The translations under genes and the position numbers were made by a program. A model generated the notes under the pieces. It was not told where the DNA came from. It did no database searches and saw nothing but the letters and a program-made list of their open reading frames with translations. This document shows positions 43,361 through 51,631 of a stretch of DNA of 64,000 bases, piece by piece. The DNA is from Agromyces protaetiae (GTDB taxonomy: Bacteria > Actinomycetota > Actinomycetes > Actinomycetales > Microbacteriaceae), in assembly GCF_004135405.1 (NCBI RefSeq), contig NZ_CP035491.1, positions 1,860,001 through 1,924,000 on the forward strand, read 5' to 3'. The stretch's first letter is position 1, and every line of letters starts with the position of its first letter.

Positions 43361-44119
43361 ATGAGCGAGTCCGAGCGCAACGCCGGGCGCGTCGTCGTCG
43401 TCACGGGAGCGGGCGCGGGCATCGGCCACGCGATCGCGCAGGTGTTCGTCGAGACCGGCGCGATCGTCGGCGCCCTCGACCGCGACGTCTCGGACGTGCC
43501 CGCCGGGTCGGTGCCGATCGAGGCCGACGTGACCGACGACGCGGGCGTCGAGGCATCCATCGCCGCCTTCGCCGCCCCGCACGGCCGCATCGACGTCCTC
43601 GTGAGCAACGCGGGCGTCAGCTACCCCGCGACCGTCACCGACGGCGAGATGGCCGACTGGACGCGCGTCTACGACGTCAACGTGCTCGGGATGGTGCGCG
43701 TCACGCGCGCCGCGCTGCCGTGGCTTCGCCGGTCGGATGCCGCGAGCATCACGCTCATGGGATCGTGCACCGTGCACACGGGCCTCCGCCGACGCGTGCT
43801 CTACGCGGGCACCAAGGGCGCCGTCGAAGCGATGTCGCGCGCGATGGCCGCGGACCTCGTCGAAGAGGGCATCCGCGTCAACTGCGTCGCGCCGGGCACC
43901 GTCGACACGCCGCTCATCGGCGCGCTCATCGACGCAGCCCCCGACCCCGACGCGCAGCGGCGCGCGTACGACGAGCGCCAGCCCACGGGGGTCATGGTGC
44001 GTCCCGACGAGATCGCGCGCGGCGTGCTCTACCTGTCCGACCGCGACGCCACCTCGATCGTCGGGAGCGTGCTCGCGATCGACGGCGGCCTCACGAGCCT
44101 GAAGCCGCTGCCGCTGTGA
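43361..44119 (+). CDS. SDR family oxidoreductase
   Basis: This 252-aa SDR has TGAGAGIG (residues 15-22), SNAGVSYPATV, the catalytic Ser in LMGSCTVHTG and YAGTK (Tyr148, Lys152), ending VGSVLAIDGGLTSL. It lies in the plus-strand operon; its stop overlaps the GTG of the aldolase. In context it may oxidise a sugar at C1 to the lactone or interconvert a keto intermediate. Confidence 0.92.
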   Translation: MSESERNAGRVVVVTGAGAGIGHAIAQVFVETGAIVGALDRDVSDVPAGSVPIEADVTDDAGVEASIAAFAAPHGRIDVLVSNAGVSYPATVTDGEMADWTRVYDVNVLGMVRVTRAALPWLRRSDAASITLMGSCTVHTGLRRRVLYAGTKGAVEAMSRAMAADLVEEGIRVNCVAPGTVDTPLIGALIDAAPDPDAQRRAYDERQPTGVMVRPDEIARGVLYLSDRDATSIVGSVLAIDGGLTSLKPLPL

Positions 44120-44906
44120 ACCCGCCCGTGAACGAGTTCAAGCGCCGCCTCCGCGCGGGCGAGCGGCAGATCGGCCTGTTCGCGACGATGGCCGACGCGT
44201 CGCTCGTCGAACTCCTCGCCGCGCGCGGCTTCGACTGGATGGTCGTCGACACCGAGCACGCCCCGACCGACGTCCTCGGCGTCGTCGACCGGCTGCGCGT
44301 CCTCGACGCCGCTCGCACCGAGGCGATCGTGCGCCCCGCATGGAACGACCCGATCCTCGTCAAACGCCTCCTCGACGTCGGCGTCCGTACGCTCCTCTTC
44401 CCGTCGATCGGCACGGCCGAGGCGGCGGCGCTCGCCGTGGCATCCACCCGCTATCCCCTGAGGGCATCCGCGGGGTGTCGGGCATCACGCGCGCCGCGGG
44501 CTACGGGCGCACGAAGGGGTACGCGCTCTCGGCGGCCGACGAGCTGTGCGTCATCGTGCAGCTCGAGACCGAGGAGGGGCTCCGCAACCTCGACGCGATC
44601 GCCGCCGTGCCGGGCGTCGACGCCGTCTTCATCGGGCCGAGCGACCTCGCGGCGTCGATGGGGCACCTGGGCGACGCGGGACATCCCGACGTCCAGGCCG
44701 CCGTCGACGGCGCGTTCGCCCGCCTCGCCGAGCTCGGCGTGCCCGCGGGCTACCTGACGCTCCGCCTCGACGAGGCGCGCGAGCGCGCCGCGCAGCACGA
44801 CATCGCGTTCATCGGCGTCGCAAGCGACACGTCGATCGTGCAGCTCGGCGTCGACACGCTGCTCGAACGGCTCGGCGTCGCGCTTCGAGAAGGGACCGCC
44901 TCATGA
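44116..44906 (+). pseudogene. HpcH/HpaI aldolase family protein, frameshifted
   Basis: The N-terminal frame (GTG 44116 or 44128) encodes GLFATMADASLVELLAARGF, DWMVVDTEHAP, VRPAWNDP and LDVGVRTLLFPSI to TRYP. The C-terminal frame has GIRGVSGITRAAGYG, VIVQLETEEGL and VFIGPSDLAASMG to the stop at 44906. One extra C in the run 44455-44458 would fuse them to ~263 aa. This is a metal-dependent class II pyruvate aldolase family that cleaves 2-keto-3-deoxy acids. It fits a pathway in which the nearby dehydratase makes a 2-keto-3-deoxy acid. Confidence 0.88.
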
Positions 44907-45859
44907 CTGACGACCGGTTCATGAGCAACGACTGGCGACCCGTGCTCCGCACGCCCGACCCCGCCGTGCGCGTCGTCGACGAACGCTTCCGCCGTTACGT
45001 CGTCGGCACCGCGAAGGTCGAGCGCATCGCGACGGGCTTCCGCTGGGCCGAGGGCCCCGTGTGGTTCGGTGACCAGCGGAGCCTGTTCTGGAGCGACATC
45101 CCCAACAACCGGATGCTCCGGTGGGACGAGGCGACGGGGGAGACGAGCGTGTTCCGCTCGCCGTCGGACTACTCGAACGGCAACACGCGCGACTCGCAGG
45201 GCCGGCTCGTGACGTGCGAGCACGGCACGCGCCGCGTGACGCGCACCGAGTACGACGGCACGCGCACCGTGCTCGCCGATGCGTTCGAGGGCAAGCGGCT
45301 CAACTCGCCCAACGACGTCGTCGCGTCGAGCGACGGCGCCGTGTGGTTCAGCGACCCGTGCTTCGGCATCCTCGGCGACTACGAGGGCTTCCGCGCCGAA
45401 CCTGAGCTGCCCACGCACCTCTACCGCGTCGCGCCCGACGGCACGCTCACGACTCCCGCGCCCGACCTCGCCTACCCCAACGGCCTCGCCTTCTCGCCCG
45501 ACGAGCGCACACTCTACGTCGTCGAGTCGCGCTCGCAGCCGCGGCGGCGCATCCTCTCGTTCGATGCGGATGTCTCGGCCGGCACGCTCTCGAACCAGCG
45601 CGTCTTCATCGACGCCGTCGAAGGCGTGCCCGACGGACTCCGGGTCGACGAGGACGGCAACCTCTGGTGCGGGTGGAGCGGCGGCGAGGGCCTCGACGGC
45701 GTTCGCGTGTACGCGCCCGACGCGACCCTCATCGGCGCGATCGACCTGCCCGAGCGGTGCGCGAATGTGGCCTTCGGCGGACGCAGCCGCAACCGCCTCT
45801 TCATGACCGCGACGACGTCGGTCTACTCCCTCTACGTCAACACGCGCGGCGCGCGCTGA
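44903..45859 (+). CDS. SMP-30/gluconolactonase-type lactonase
   Basis: This 318-aa beta-propeller has GFRWAEGPVWFGDQRSLFWS (metal Glu), NSPNDVVASSDGAVWFSDP (metal Asn/Asp), LAYPNGLAFSPDERTLYV and VPDGLRVDEDGNLW, all blocks of the SMP-30/Gnl family. It hydrolyses aldonolactones with a divalent metal. ATG 44903 overlaps the aldolase stop. No signal peptide, so it acts in the cytoplasm. It fits a non-phosphorylative sugar oxidation route with the dehydrogenases upstream. Confidence 0.93.
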   Translation: MTDDRFMSNDWRPVLRTPDPAVRVVDERFRRYVVGTAKVERIATGFRWAEGPVWFGDQRSLFWSDIPNNRMLRWDEATGETSVFRSPSDYSNGNTRDSQGRLVTCEHGTRRVTRTEYDGTRTVLADAFEGKRLNSPNDVVASSDGAVWFSDPCFGILGDYEGFRAEPELPTHLYRVAPDGTLTTPAPDLAYPNGLAFSPDERTLYVVESRSQPRRRILSFDADVSAGTLSNQRVFIDAVEGVPDGLRVDEDGNLWCGWSGGEGLDGVRVYAPDATLIGAIDLPERCANVAFGGRSRNRLFMTATTSVYSLYVNTRGAR

Positions 45860-45897
45860 ACGCGCGACGCGGCACCAGCCATCCCGAAAGGAACCCC

Positions 45898-46572
45898 ATG
45901 ACCAAGATCGCCGTCCTCCACACGAGCTTCGTCTTCGTGAAGACCGACCCCCTGTTCGACGAGCTCATGGACGAACTCGTCCCCGACGCCGAGATCGTGC
46001 ACTTCGTCGACTCCGACGTGCTCGCGACCGTCATCCACGACAACGGCATCTCCGACGAGAGCACCGAGCGCATGGTGCACCTCGCCGAAGCCGCGGAGGC
46101 GGCTGGAGCCGACCTCATCTTCTCGGCGTGCTCGTCGCTCGGACCTGCGCTCGACGTCGCCGCGCGGCGCGTCAACGTGCCCGTCGTGAAGGTCGACGAC
46201 GCCATGGCGCACGAGGCCGCCTCGCGCGCCGAGCGCATCGGCGTGCTCGCGACCGTGCCGACGACCCTCGGGCCGACGTCCGACCTCATCGTGAAGCACG
46301 CTGGCCTCCAGGGCCGCGAGGTGACGACGACGCCGCGACTCGCCGAAGGCGCGTTCGACATCCTCGTGGCGGGCGACCGGGCACGTCACGACGAGCTCGT
46401 CGTCGCCGAGGCGAAGGCGCTCGCCGCCGACGTCGAGCTCCTCGTGCTCGCCCAGGCGTCGATGTCGCGGCTCGCCGAGCGCATCGAGCAGGAGACGGGC
46501 GTGCCCGTGCTCGTGAGCCCGCGCCTCGGCGTCGGACAGCTCGCCGAGCGCGTGCACGAACTCGCCGGTTGA
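45898..46572 (+). CDS. Aspartate/glutamate racemase family protein
   Basis: This 224-aa protein has KIAVLHTSFVFV, LIFSACSSLGPALDVAARRV with a Cys in the position of the first catalytic cysteine, and VELLVLAQASMSRLA. The second expected cysteine is replaced (AQASM), so a two-cysteine racemase mechanism is doubtful; isomerase or decarboxylase relatives (hydantoin racemase/AMDase superfamily) are alternatives. A strong Shine-Dalgarno, GAAAGGA, precedes ATG 45898. It is followed 6 bp later by a DUF1537 kinase, suggesting acid-sugar metabolism. Confidence 0.85.
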   Translation: MTKIAVLHTSFVFVKTDPLFDELMDELVPDAEIVHFVDSDVLATVIHDNGISDESTERMVHLAEAAEAAGADLIFSACSSLGPALDVAARRVNVPVVKVDDAMAHEAASRAERIGVLATVPTTLGPTSDLIVKHAGLQGREVTTTPRLAEGAFDILVAGDRARHDELVVAEAKALAADVELLVLAQASMSRLAERIEQETGVPVLVSPRLGVGQLAERVHELAG

Positions 46573-46578
46573 CGAGGC

Positions 46579-48009
46579 GTGGCCGTGACGGAGACCGCGC
46601 TCGACGAGACAGCGCTCGACGAGACCGCGACGACGTCGACCGCCGCCCGCGTCCGCGCGCTCCGCGCGGCTCGAGGGCGCGTGCTCGTCGTGTTCGACGA
46701 CGACCCGACGGGCAGCCAGTCGGTGCACGGCGTCCCGATCGTGACGACCTGGCACGGGCCCGAGCTCGACTGGGCGCTCGCGCAGTCGGCGGGCGCGGTC
46801 TTCGTGCTCACGAACACGAGGTCGCTGCAGCCGGATGCCGCGGCCGCGCGCGTGCGCGAGATCGCCGCCGCCGTCGAGGCATCGGCCGCCAGAGTCGGGG
46901 TCGCGACCGACCTGCTGCTCCGCGGCGACTCGACGCTGCGCGGCCACCACCCGCTCGAAGCCGACGTGCTCGACGGGATCGCGCGCGCCGCGGGGCATCC
47001 GTACGACGCCGTCGTCATCGCGCCCGCCTACCTCGAGGCGGGCCGTGTGACGCGCGACGACGTGCACCTCGTGCGCCGTGGCGACGGGGAGACGCCCGTC
47101 GGCGAGACCGACTACGCGCGCGACGCGACGTTCGGGTTCCGATCGTCGAACCTGCGCGACTGGGTCGAGGAGCGCACGGGCGGCGCGGTGCGCGCGGCCG
47201 ACGTCGCCGCGATCCCGCTCGTGGCGCTCCGCGCCGACGACGGCGCCGCACGCGTGCGCGACCTCGTGCTGGGCGTCGCGGGCGGCGGCACGATCGTGCT
47301 CAACGCGCTCACGCGCGCCGACCTCGACACGGCCGCCGAGGGGATCCTCCTCACGCAGGCGGAGGGGCGCCGGGTGCTCGTCCGGAGCGGACCGTCGTTC
47401 GTCGCGGCCCTCCTCGGGCTCGAGCCGCGCGACCCGCTCGCCCCCGCCGAGCTCGGTGCGTCGCCCGGCCGCGCGGGACTCGTCGTCGTCGGCTCGCACG
47501 TCGAGCTGACGACGCGCCAGCTCGCGCGCCTCCGCGAACGACGGCCCGGCCTGGGACAGGTCGAGCTCGACGTCCTGGAGCTCGCGATCGCCCGCGAGAC
47601 CGCCGAAGCCGAGATCCGCCGCGCGACCGACGAGCTCGTCGCAGCCCTCGGACGCGGCGACGCCGTCGTCTCGACGAGCCGCGCGCGCCGCGACGGCGCC
47701 GACCCCGCCGCGAGCCTCGCGTTCGCGGCAGCCGTCTCGGAGGCGCTCGTGCGGGTCGTGCGGGATGCCTCGGCCGCGCGCCGCCCCGGATGGGTCATCG
47801 CGAAGGGCGGCATCACGTCGAGCGACATTGCGACCGATGCCCTCGGGATCACGCGCGCCGAGGTGCTCGGGCAGCTCTTCCCCGGAATGGTGTCGGTGTG
47901 GGCCGAGCGCGGGCCCGAGGCGTCCGGCCTGCCCTACGTCGTCTTCGCCGGCAACGTCGGAGACGACGACGCGCTCGCCGACGCCGTGGAGCGGCTCGCG
48001 GGCGACTAG
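46579..48009 (+). CDS. Four-carbon acid sugar kinase family protein (DUF1537/OtnK type)
   Basis: This 476-aa kinase has the N-terminal substrate domain VVFDDDPTGSQSVHGVPIVT and LLRGDSTLRGHHPLEADVL, and the C-terminal nucleotide-binding domain with VVGSHVELTTRQLARL, RPGWVIAKGGITSSDIA and VFAGNVGDDDALADAV. OtnK-type enzymes phosphorylate 3-oxo-tetronate or 2-oxo-tetronate. The extreme N-terminus is a repeat (ETALD ETALD ETA; 46591-46630). Usual partners OtnC or PdxA2 are absent; the HxlA-like decarboxylase at 38 kb might act next. Final gene of the plus-strand operon. Confidence 0.88.
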   Translation: MAVTETALDETALDETATTSTAARVRALRAARGRVLVVFDDDPTGSQSVHGVPIVTTWHGPELDWALAQSAGAVFVLTNTRSLQPDAAAARVREIAAAVEASAARVGVATDLLLRGDSTLRGHHPLEADVLDGIARAAGHPYDAVVIAPAYLEAGRVTRDDVHLVRRGDGETPVGETDYARDATFGFRSSNLRDWVEERTGGAVRAADVAAIPLVALRADDGAARVRDLVLGVAGGGTIVLNALTRADLDTAAEGILLTQAEGRRVLVRSGPSFVAALLGLEPRDPLAPAELGASPGRAGLVVVGSHVELTTRQLARLRERRPGLGQVELDVLELAIARETAEAEIRRATDELVAALGRGDAVVSTSRARRDGADPAASLAFAAAVSEALVRVVRDASAARRPGWVIAKGGITSSDIATDALGITRAEVLGQLFPGMVSVWAERGPEASGLPYVVFAGNVGDDDALADAVERLAGD

Positions 48010-48172
48010 GAACCCCGAGGCATCCGCGCGCCCGGTCTCCCGCGCCCCACTCCCTCCGCAATTCAGGAAGACCCCCGGTGTTCTCCGGCGTGTCGGAGGC
48101 GCACCCGCGGCATGTCGGCCGATTCGTCCTGAGTTGCGTCGACCGGGGGACGTGCGGCGGCGCCGACACGTC

Positions 48173-48208
48173 GAGGGCGGGTGCGGACCCGAGTCCGCAC
48201 CCGCCCTC
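48173..48208. terminator. Bidirectional terminator between convergent genes
   Basis: GAGGGCGGGTGCGGAC (48173-48188), loop CCGA and GTCCGCACCCGCCCTC (48193-48208) form a perfect 16-bp stem between the kinase (stop 48009) and the convergent oxidoreductase (stop 48226). Confidence 0.85.
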
Positions 48209-48225
48209 GCGAGGGTCGTGTCGCG

Positions 48226-49326
48226 TTACAGCGTCGCGGCGTACGGGTCCCAGTCCTCGGGGATGGGCGGCGTCGCAGGCACTTCGCTTGCGACATCCAC
48301 CCATTCGTGCCGCTCGATCGACTCGGTGACCGACGCCATCGTGTCGAGCACGTGGTACGCGAGCAGGCCCGACGCGCGGTGCGGGACGCCCGCCGCGATC
48401 GAGCGCGCGATGTCGAGCGGGCCGAGGCCGCGCCCGCCGACGGCGCCAGTGGCGGGGACATCCGTCCACTGCTCGTTGCCCTTGCGCTTGATGCGCAGCG
48501 TGCCGTCGAACTCGTTGGGGTCGGGGATCGAGAGCGTCGCCTCCGTGCCGACGATCTCGACGTGGCCGACGCGGCGATGCGGGGAGTCCCAGCTGAGGGT
48601 CGTCACCGACTCGCCACCGCCCGCGAAGTCGGCGAGGACGCTCACGTGCGTCGGCACCTGCACGTCGTGCACCTGACCGGCCTTGGGCCCGACGAGGAGC
48701 GTGCGCTGCGGCCGCGCCGTTCGCGCCGACGCGACGACCGACGAGAACGAGCCGAACACCTGGCTGAGCGCCGTGAGGTAGTACGGGCCCATGTCCCAGA
48801 GCGGCCCGGCGCCGCGCGAGAGCAGCACCTCGAGGTTGCGGTGGTCGTCGACGGGGCCCGGCACCTCGAAGAGGGTGAGGCCCGTGAGGGGCGTGCCGAT
48901 GTCGCCGCGCTCGATGATGCGCCGCGCGGTCTGCAGGCCCGCCCCGAGGAAGGTGTCGGGCGCGCCGCCGACGCGGAGGCCCGCGGCGTCGGCCTGCGCG
49001 AGGAGCGCGAGGCCCTCTTCGCGCGAGGTCGCGAACGGCTTCTCGCTGAACACGTGCTTGCCCGCCGCGAGCGCGGCCGACGACACCTCGGCGTGCGCCT
49101 GCGGGATCGTGAGGTTCACGACGAGGTCGACGCCCGGGTGGTTCAGGACGGCCTCGGGAGACCCCGACTCGGCGACGCCGTAGGCGGCCGCCTGCTCGGC
49201 CGCCTTGTCTTCGAAGAGGTCGCCCACGATCACGACGTTCAGGTCGGGGAACGCCGTCATGTTGCGGAGGTACTGGTTGCTGATCGTGCCGGCGCCGATG
49301 ACGCCGATGCCGAGTGGCCCGCTCAC
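48226..49326 (-). CDS. Gfo/Idh/MocA family oxidoreductase
   Basis: This 366-aa enzyme has IGVIGAGTISNQYLRNM, VFSEKPFATSREEGLALL (EKP motif), GGAPDTFLGAGLQTAR and GPLWDMGPYYLTAL. GTG 49326 overlaps the stop of the upstream isomerase gene (GTGA). The pair resembles the iolG/iolE-like neighbour pattern in which a dehydrogenase and TIM-barrel isomerase act on the same ring sugar. Substrate unknown. Confidence 0.92.
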   Translation of the reverse strand: MSGPLGIGVIGAGTISNQYLRNMTAFPDLNVVIVGDLFEDKAAEQAAAYGVAESGSPEAVLNHPGVDLVVNLTIPQAHAEVSSAALAAGKHVFSEKPFATSREEGLALLAQADAAGLRVGGAPDTFLGAGLQTARRIIERGDIGTPLTGLTLFEVPGPVDDHRNLEVLLSRGAGPLWDMGPYYLTALSQVFGSFSSVVASARTARPQRTLLVGPKAGQVHDVQVPTHVSVLADFAGGGESVTTLSWDSPHRRVGHVEIVGTEATLSIPDPNEFDGTLRIKRKGNEQWTDVPATGAVGGRGLGPLDIARSIAAGVPHRASGLLAYHVLDTMASVTESIERHEWVDVASEVPATPPIPEDWDPYAATL

Positions 49327-50144
49327 GCGTTCGCCCCGGTCTCGACGGTGCCGGTCTCGACGGCGCCGGTCTCGACGCTGCCGGTCTCGACGCTGCCGCC
49401 CACGATGCCCGTGAGATAGAGGCGGCTCTGTTCCGACGCGGCGAACACGTCGCCGTCGTAGGCGTCGAACTCGACGACGACGCCCTCGAGCGAGGTCGCG
49501 GCGGCGATGAGCTCGCGGATCGGCATCGAACCGGTGCCCGCGGGACGCTGGTGGGTGTTCTCGCGGTCGATGGGGCCGTCTTTCAGGTGCAGGTAGCGGA
49601 TGCGGTCGGCGTGGCGGCCGACGAACGCGACGGCGTCCTCGCCGCCGACGGCGACCCAGTAGGCGTCGATCTCGAGGATCACCTCGGGCACGAGACGGTC
49701 GATGAGGAGCTCCATCGCCTGCACGCCGTCGAAGCGCGTCTCGAGCTCCCACCAGTGGTTGTGGTAGCCGACGCGCAGGCCGTGCGCGGCGGCTTCTGCG
49801 GCCGACGCGTTGAGCTCGGCGGCGATCGCGTCGACGTCTTCGACGCTCGTCCAGTGCTCTTCGGGGATGAACGTCTCGACGACGGTGTGCGCCCCGAGGC
49901 GCTTCGCGAGCGCCCAGACGGCCTCGCGGTCGGCGACGCGGAAGAGGGGCGACGTCATGGTGGGCGTCGCGAGGTCGTTGCGGTGGATCGCGTCGACGAG
50001 TTCGGGGTGCGCGGTGAGCGCCTTGAAGCCCGATTCGACGGCGGTGAAACCGAGCGCGGCGACCCGGTCGATCGTGCCGACGGGGTCGGCCTCGAGTGCG
50101 TCGCGCACGCTGTAGAGCTGGAGTGAGACGGAGTGGTGGACCAC
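49323..50144 (-). CDS. Sugar phosphate isomerase/epimerase (TIM barrel) with repeat tail
   Basis: This 273-aa protein has VHHSVSLQLYSVRDALEADP, AHGLRVGYHNHWWELE (metal His/Glu), VILEIDAYWVAVGG, RYLHLKDGPI and GVVVEFDAYDG. GTG 50144 follows GAAAGG and starts the fold; the longer frame to 50225 is unlikely. The last ~20 residues are SVETG/AVETG/TVETG units encoded by four 15-bp repeats. It is upstream of and coupled to the Gfo/Idh gene. Confidence 0.9.
   Translation of the reverse strand: MVHHSVSLQLYSVRDALEADPVGTIDRVAALGFTAVESGFKALTAHPELVDAIHRNDLATPTMTSPLFRVADREAVWALAKRLGAHTVVETFIPEEHWTSVEDVDAIAAELNASAAEAAAHGLRVGYHNHWWELETRFDGVQAMELLIDRLVPEVILEIDAYWVAVGGEDAVAFVGRHADRIRYLHLKDGPIDRENTHQRPAGTGSMPIRELIAAATSLEGVVVEFDAYDGDVFAASEQSRLYLTGIVGGSVETGSVETGAVETGTVETGANA
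49336..49395 (-). repeat. Four 15-bp tandem repeats in isomerase 3' end
   Basis: Units at 49336, 49351, 49366 and 49381, pattern CCGGTCTCGACGSYG on the + strand. They encode VETG-type pentapeptides in frame. Confidence 0.92.
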
Positions 50145-50222
50145 GGGGAACCTTTCGCCATCGAGGGTTTCGTCCGAGGTCGCTGCGGCGTCGCGCGACC
50201 TCGCGCTGGGATCGAGCCTATT

Positions 50223-50250
50223 CAAATGTGATCTTCAGCACAATCATTTG
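50223..50250. promoter_or_regulatory. Inverted repeat upstream of isomerase-oxidoreductase operon
   Basis: CAAATG (50223-50228) and CATTTG (50245-50250) form a dyad spaced by 16 bp in an AT-rich patch 79 bp upstream of the isomerase GTG. A regulator site is plausible; it partly resembles the AT-rich dyads at 51573. Confidence 0.45.
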
Positions 50251-50298
50251 TGCGGAATTACTCACTTCGGATGTCTCGTGGGTCACAGATCTCGTGGC

Positions 50299-51516
50299 TC
50301 ACAGGTACGACGTCGCCGGACGCCGGTACTGGAACGCCTCGGTCGTCACGGGATGCGCCCGCGCGTACTCCTCGTTGAGATCATGTCCCATCCCGGGGCG
50401 CTCCGAGGGGTGGAGCATTCCGTCGCGCCAGTCGATCGGGTCGACGAGCAGGTCGGCGTAGGTGCCGTCGTAGACGCCGTTGCCCTCCATGATGAGGAGG
50501 TTCGGGAGGGTCAGCGCGAGTTGCAGCGACGCTGCGGCGACGAGCGGACCGCCGAAGACGTGGGGCGTCACCTGGATGCCGTTCGCCTCGGCGAGCGCCG
50601 CGACCTTCTTCGACTCGAGGAGGCCGCCCACCTGGGTGACGTCGAGGTTGAATATGTTCGCGGCCTGCAGGCGCGCGAGGGTCGCGAACCCGGCCTTGCC
50701 GGCGAGGCGCTCGCCCGCGGCGATCGGGACGCCCGTGTGCTTGGCGACCTCGGCCATCTCGAAGGGGAGCTCCGGGGGCACGGGCTCCTCGAACCACAGC
50801 GGGTCGAACCGTTCGATGCGGCGGGCGACGCGCACGGCACCCGAGGCGGTGAACTGGCCGTGGGTGCCGACGATGAGCGACGCCTTGCCCGCGAGGCCGT
50901 CGTGGACGGCGGCGATGATGCGTTCGGCCTCGTCGAGCTGTCGCTCGGTGGGCTGCACGGGCACGACCTGGCCGGCGAGGTCATCGTCGCTCGTGAGGAG
51001 GGGGAAGGGGTCGAGCTTGAGCGCCGTGAAGCCCGTCGCGACGAGGTCGGCGCAGCGCGCGCGGATGGCGTCGTCGTCGGCCCAGAACGCGTCGGAGGAG
51101 AGTCCGGGGGTGGCTGAGATGTAGCTGTACATGCGCACGGCGTCGCGCATGCGGCCGCCGAGGAGCTCGTGGACGGGGCGGTCGAGCGCTTTGCCCTGGA
51201 TGTCCCACATGGCGATCTCGACGGCGCTCGCGATCGCGAACTTCCCGAGGTCGCCGCTTCGCGTGTAGTGGCTGTTGTAGACCCGGTGGATGAATCGCTC
51301 GGTCTCGAAGGGGTTCCCGCCGACGGCGAACTCGCGGATGAAGTCGGAGATGACCGCCGCGAGGGTGAGGGGCGGCGAGTAGAGGGAGGACCCGAAGACC
51401 TCGCCGTACCCCGAGACGCCCTCGTCGGTGTCGAGTCGGACGAAGAGCCAGACCGGGCCGCCGATCTCGGGTGTGGGGTTCGCGAACGGGAACACTTCGT
51501 AGCCGGTGATGCGCAT
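50299..51516 (-). CDS. Mandelate racemase/muconate lactonizing enzyme family (acid-sugar dehydratase-like)
   Basis: This 405-aa enolase-superfamily protein has an N-terminal capping domain (YSPPLTLAAVISDF), barrel Lys region FTALKLDPFPLL, metal and base positions in SLIVGTHGQFTASGA, LWFEEPVPPELPFEMAEVAK, VPIAAGERLAGKAGF and NIFNLDVTQVGGLLESKKVA, and the His loop VTPHVFGGPLV. This is the D-galactonate/altronate dehydratase-like subgroup pattern. ATG 51516. It likely dehydrates a sugar acid to a 2-keto-3-deoxy acid, the substrate type of the HpaI aldolase at 44 kb. Divergent from an MFS gene. Confidence 0.92.
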   Translation of the reverse strand: MRITGYEVFPFANPTPEIGGPVWLFVRLDTDEGVSGYGEVFGSSLYSPPLTLAAVISDFIREFAVGGNPFETERFIHRVYNSHYTRSGDLGKFAIASAVEIAMWDIQGKALDRPVHELLGGRMRDAVRMYSYISATPGLSSDAFWADDDAIRARCADLVATGFTALKLDPFPLLTSDDDLAGQVVPVQPTERQLDEAERIIAAVHDGLAGKASLIVGTHGQFTASGAVRVARRIERFDPLWFEEPVPPELPFEMAEVAKHTGVPIAAGERLAGKAGFATLARLQAANIFNLDVTQVGGLLESKKVAALAEANGIQVTPHVFGGPLVAAASLQLALTLPNLLIMEGNGVYDGTYADLLVDPIDWRDGMLHPSERPGMGHDLNEEYARAHPVTTEAFQYRRPATSYL

Positions 51517-51572
51517 CGGTCCTCCTCGACCGTCGACATGGCGTCCGCCGTCGGCTCTACTCGGCCGACGAC

Positions 51573-51613
51573 GTTGAATCTGTGATGATTGTCACACTAG
51601 TGTGAAATTCAAC
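51573..51613. promoter_or_regulatory. Nested palindromes in dehydratase/MFS divergent region
   Basis: TCACACTAGTGTGA (51592-51605) is a perfect 14-bp palindrome, nested in the outer inverted repeat GTTGAAT (51573-51579)/ATTCAAC (51607-51613). It probably controls both the dehydratase and MFS genes. The regulator is not adjacent; a LacI or GntR protein is likely. Confidence 0.68.
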
Positions 51614-51631
51614 ACATTTGAAGGAGCGACG

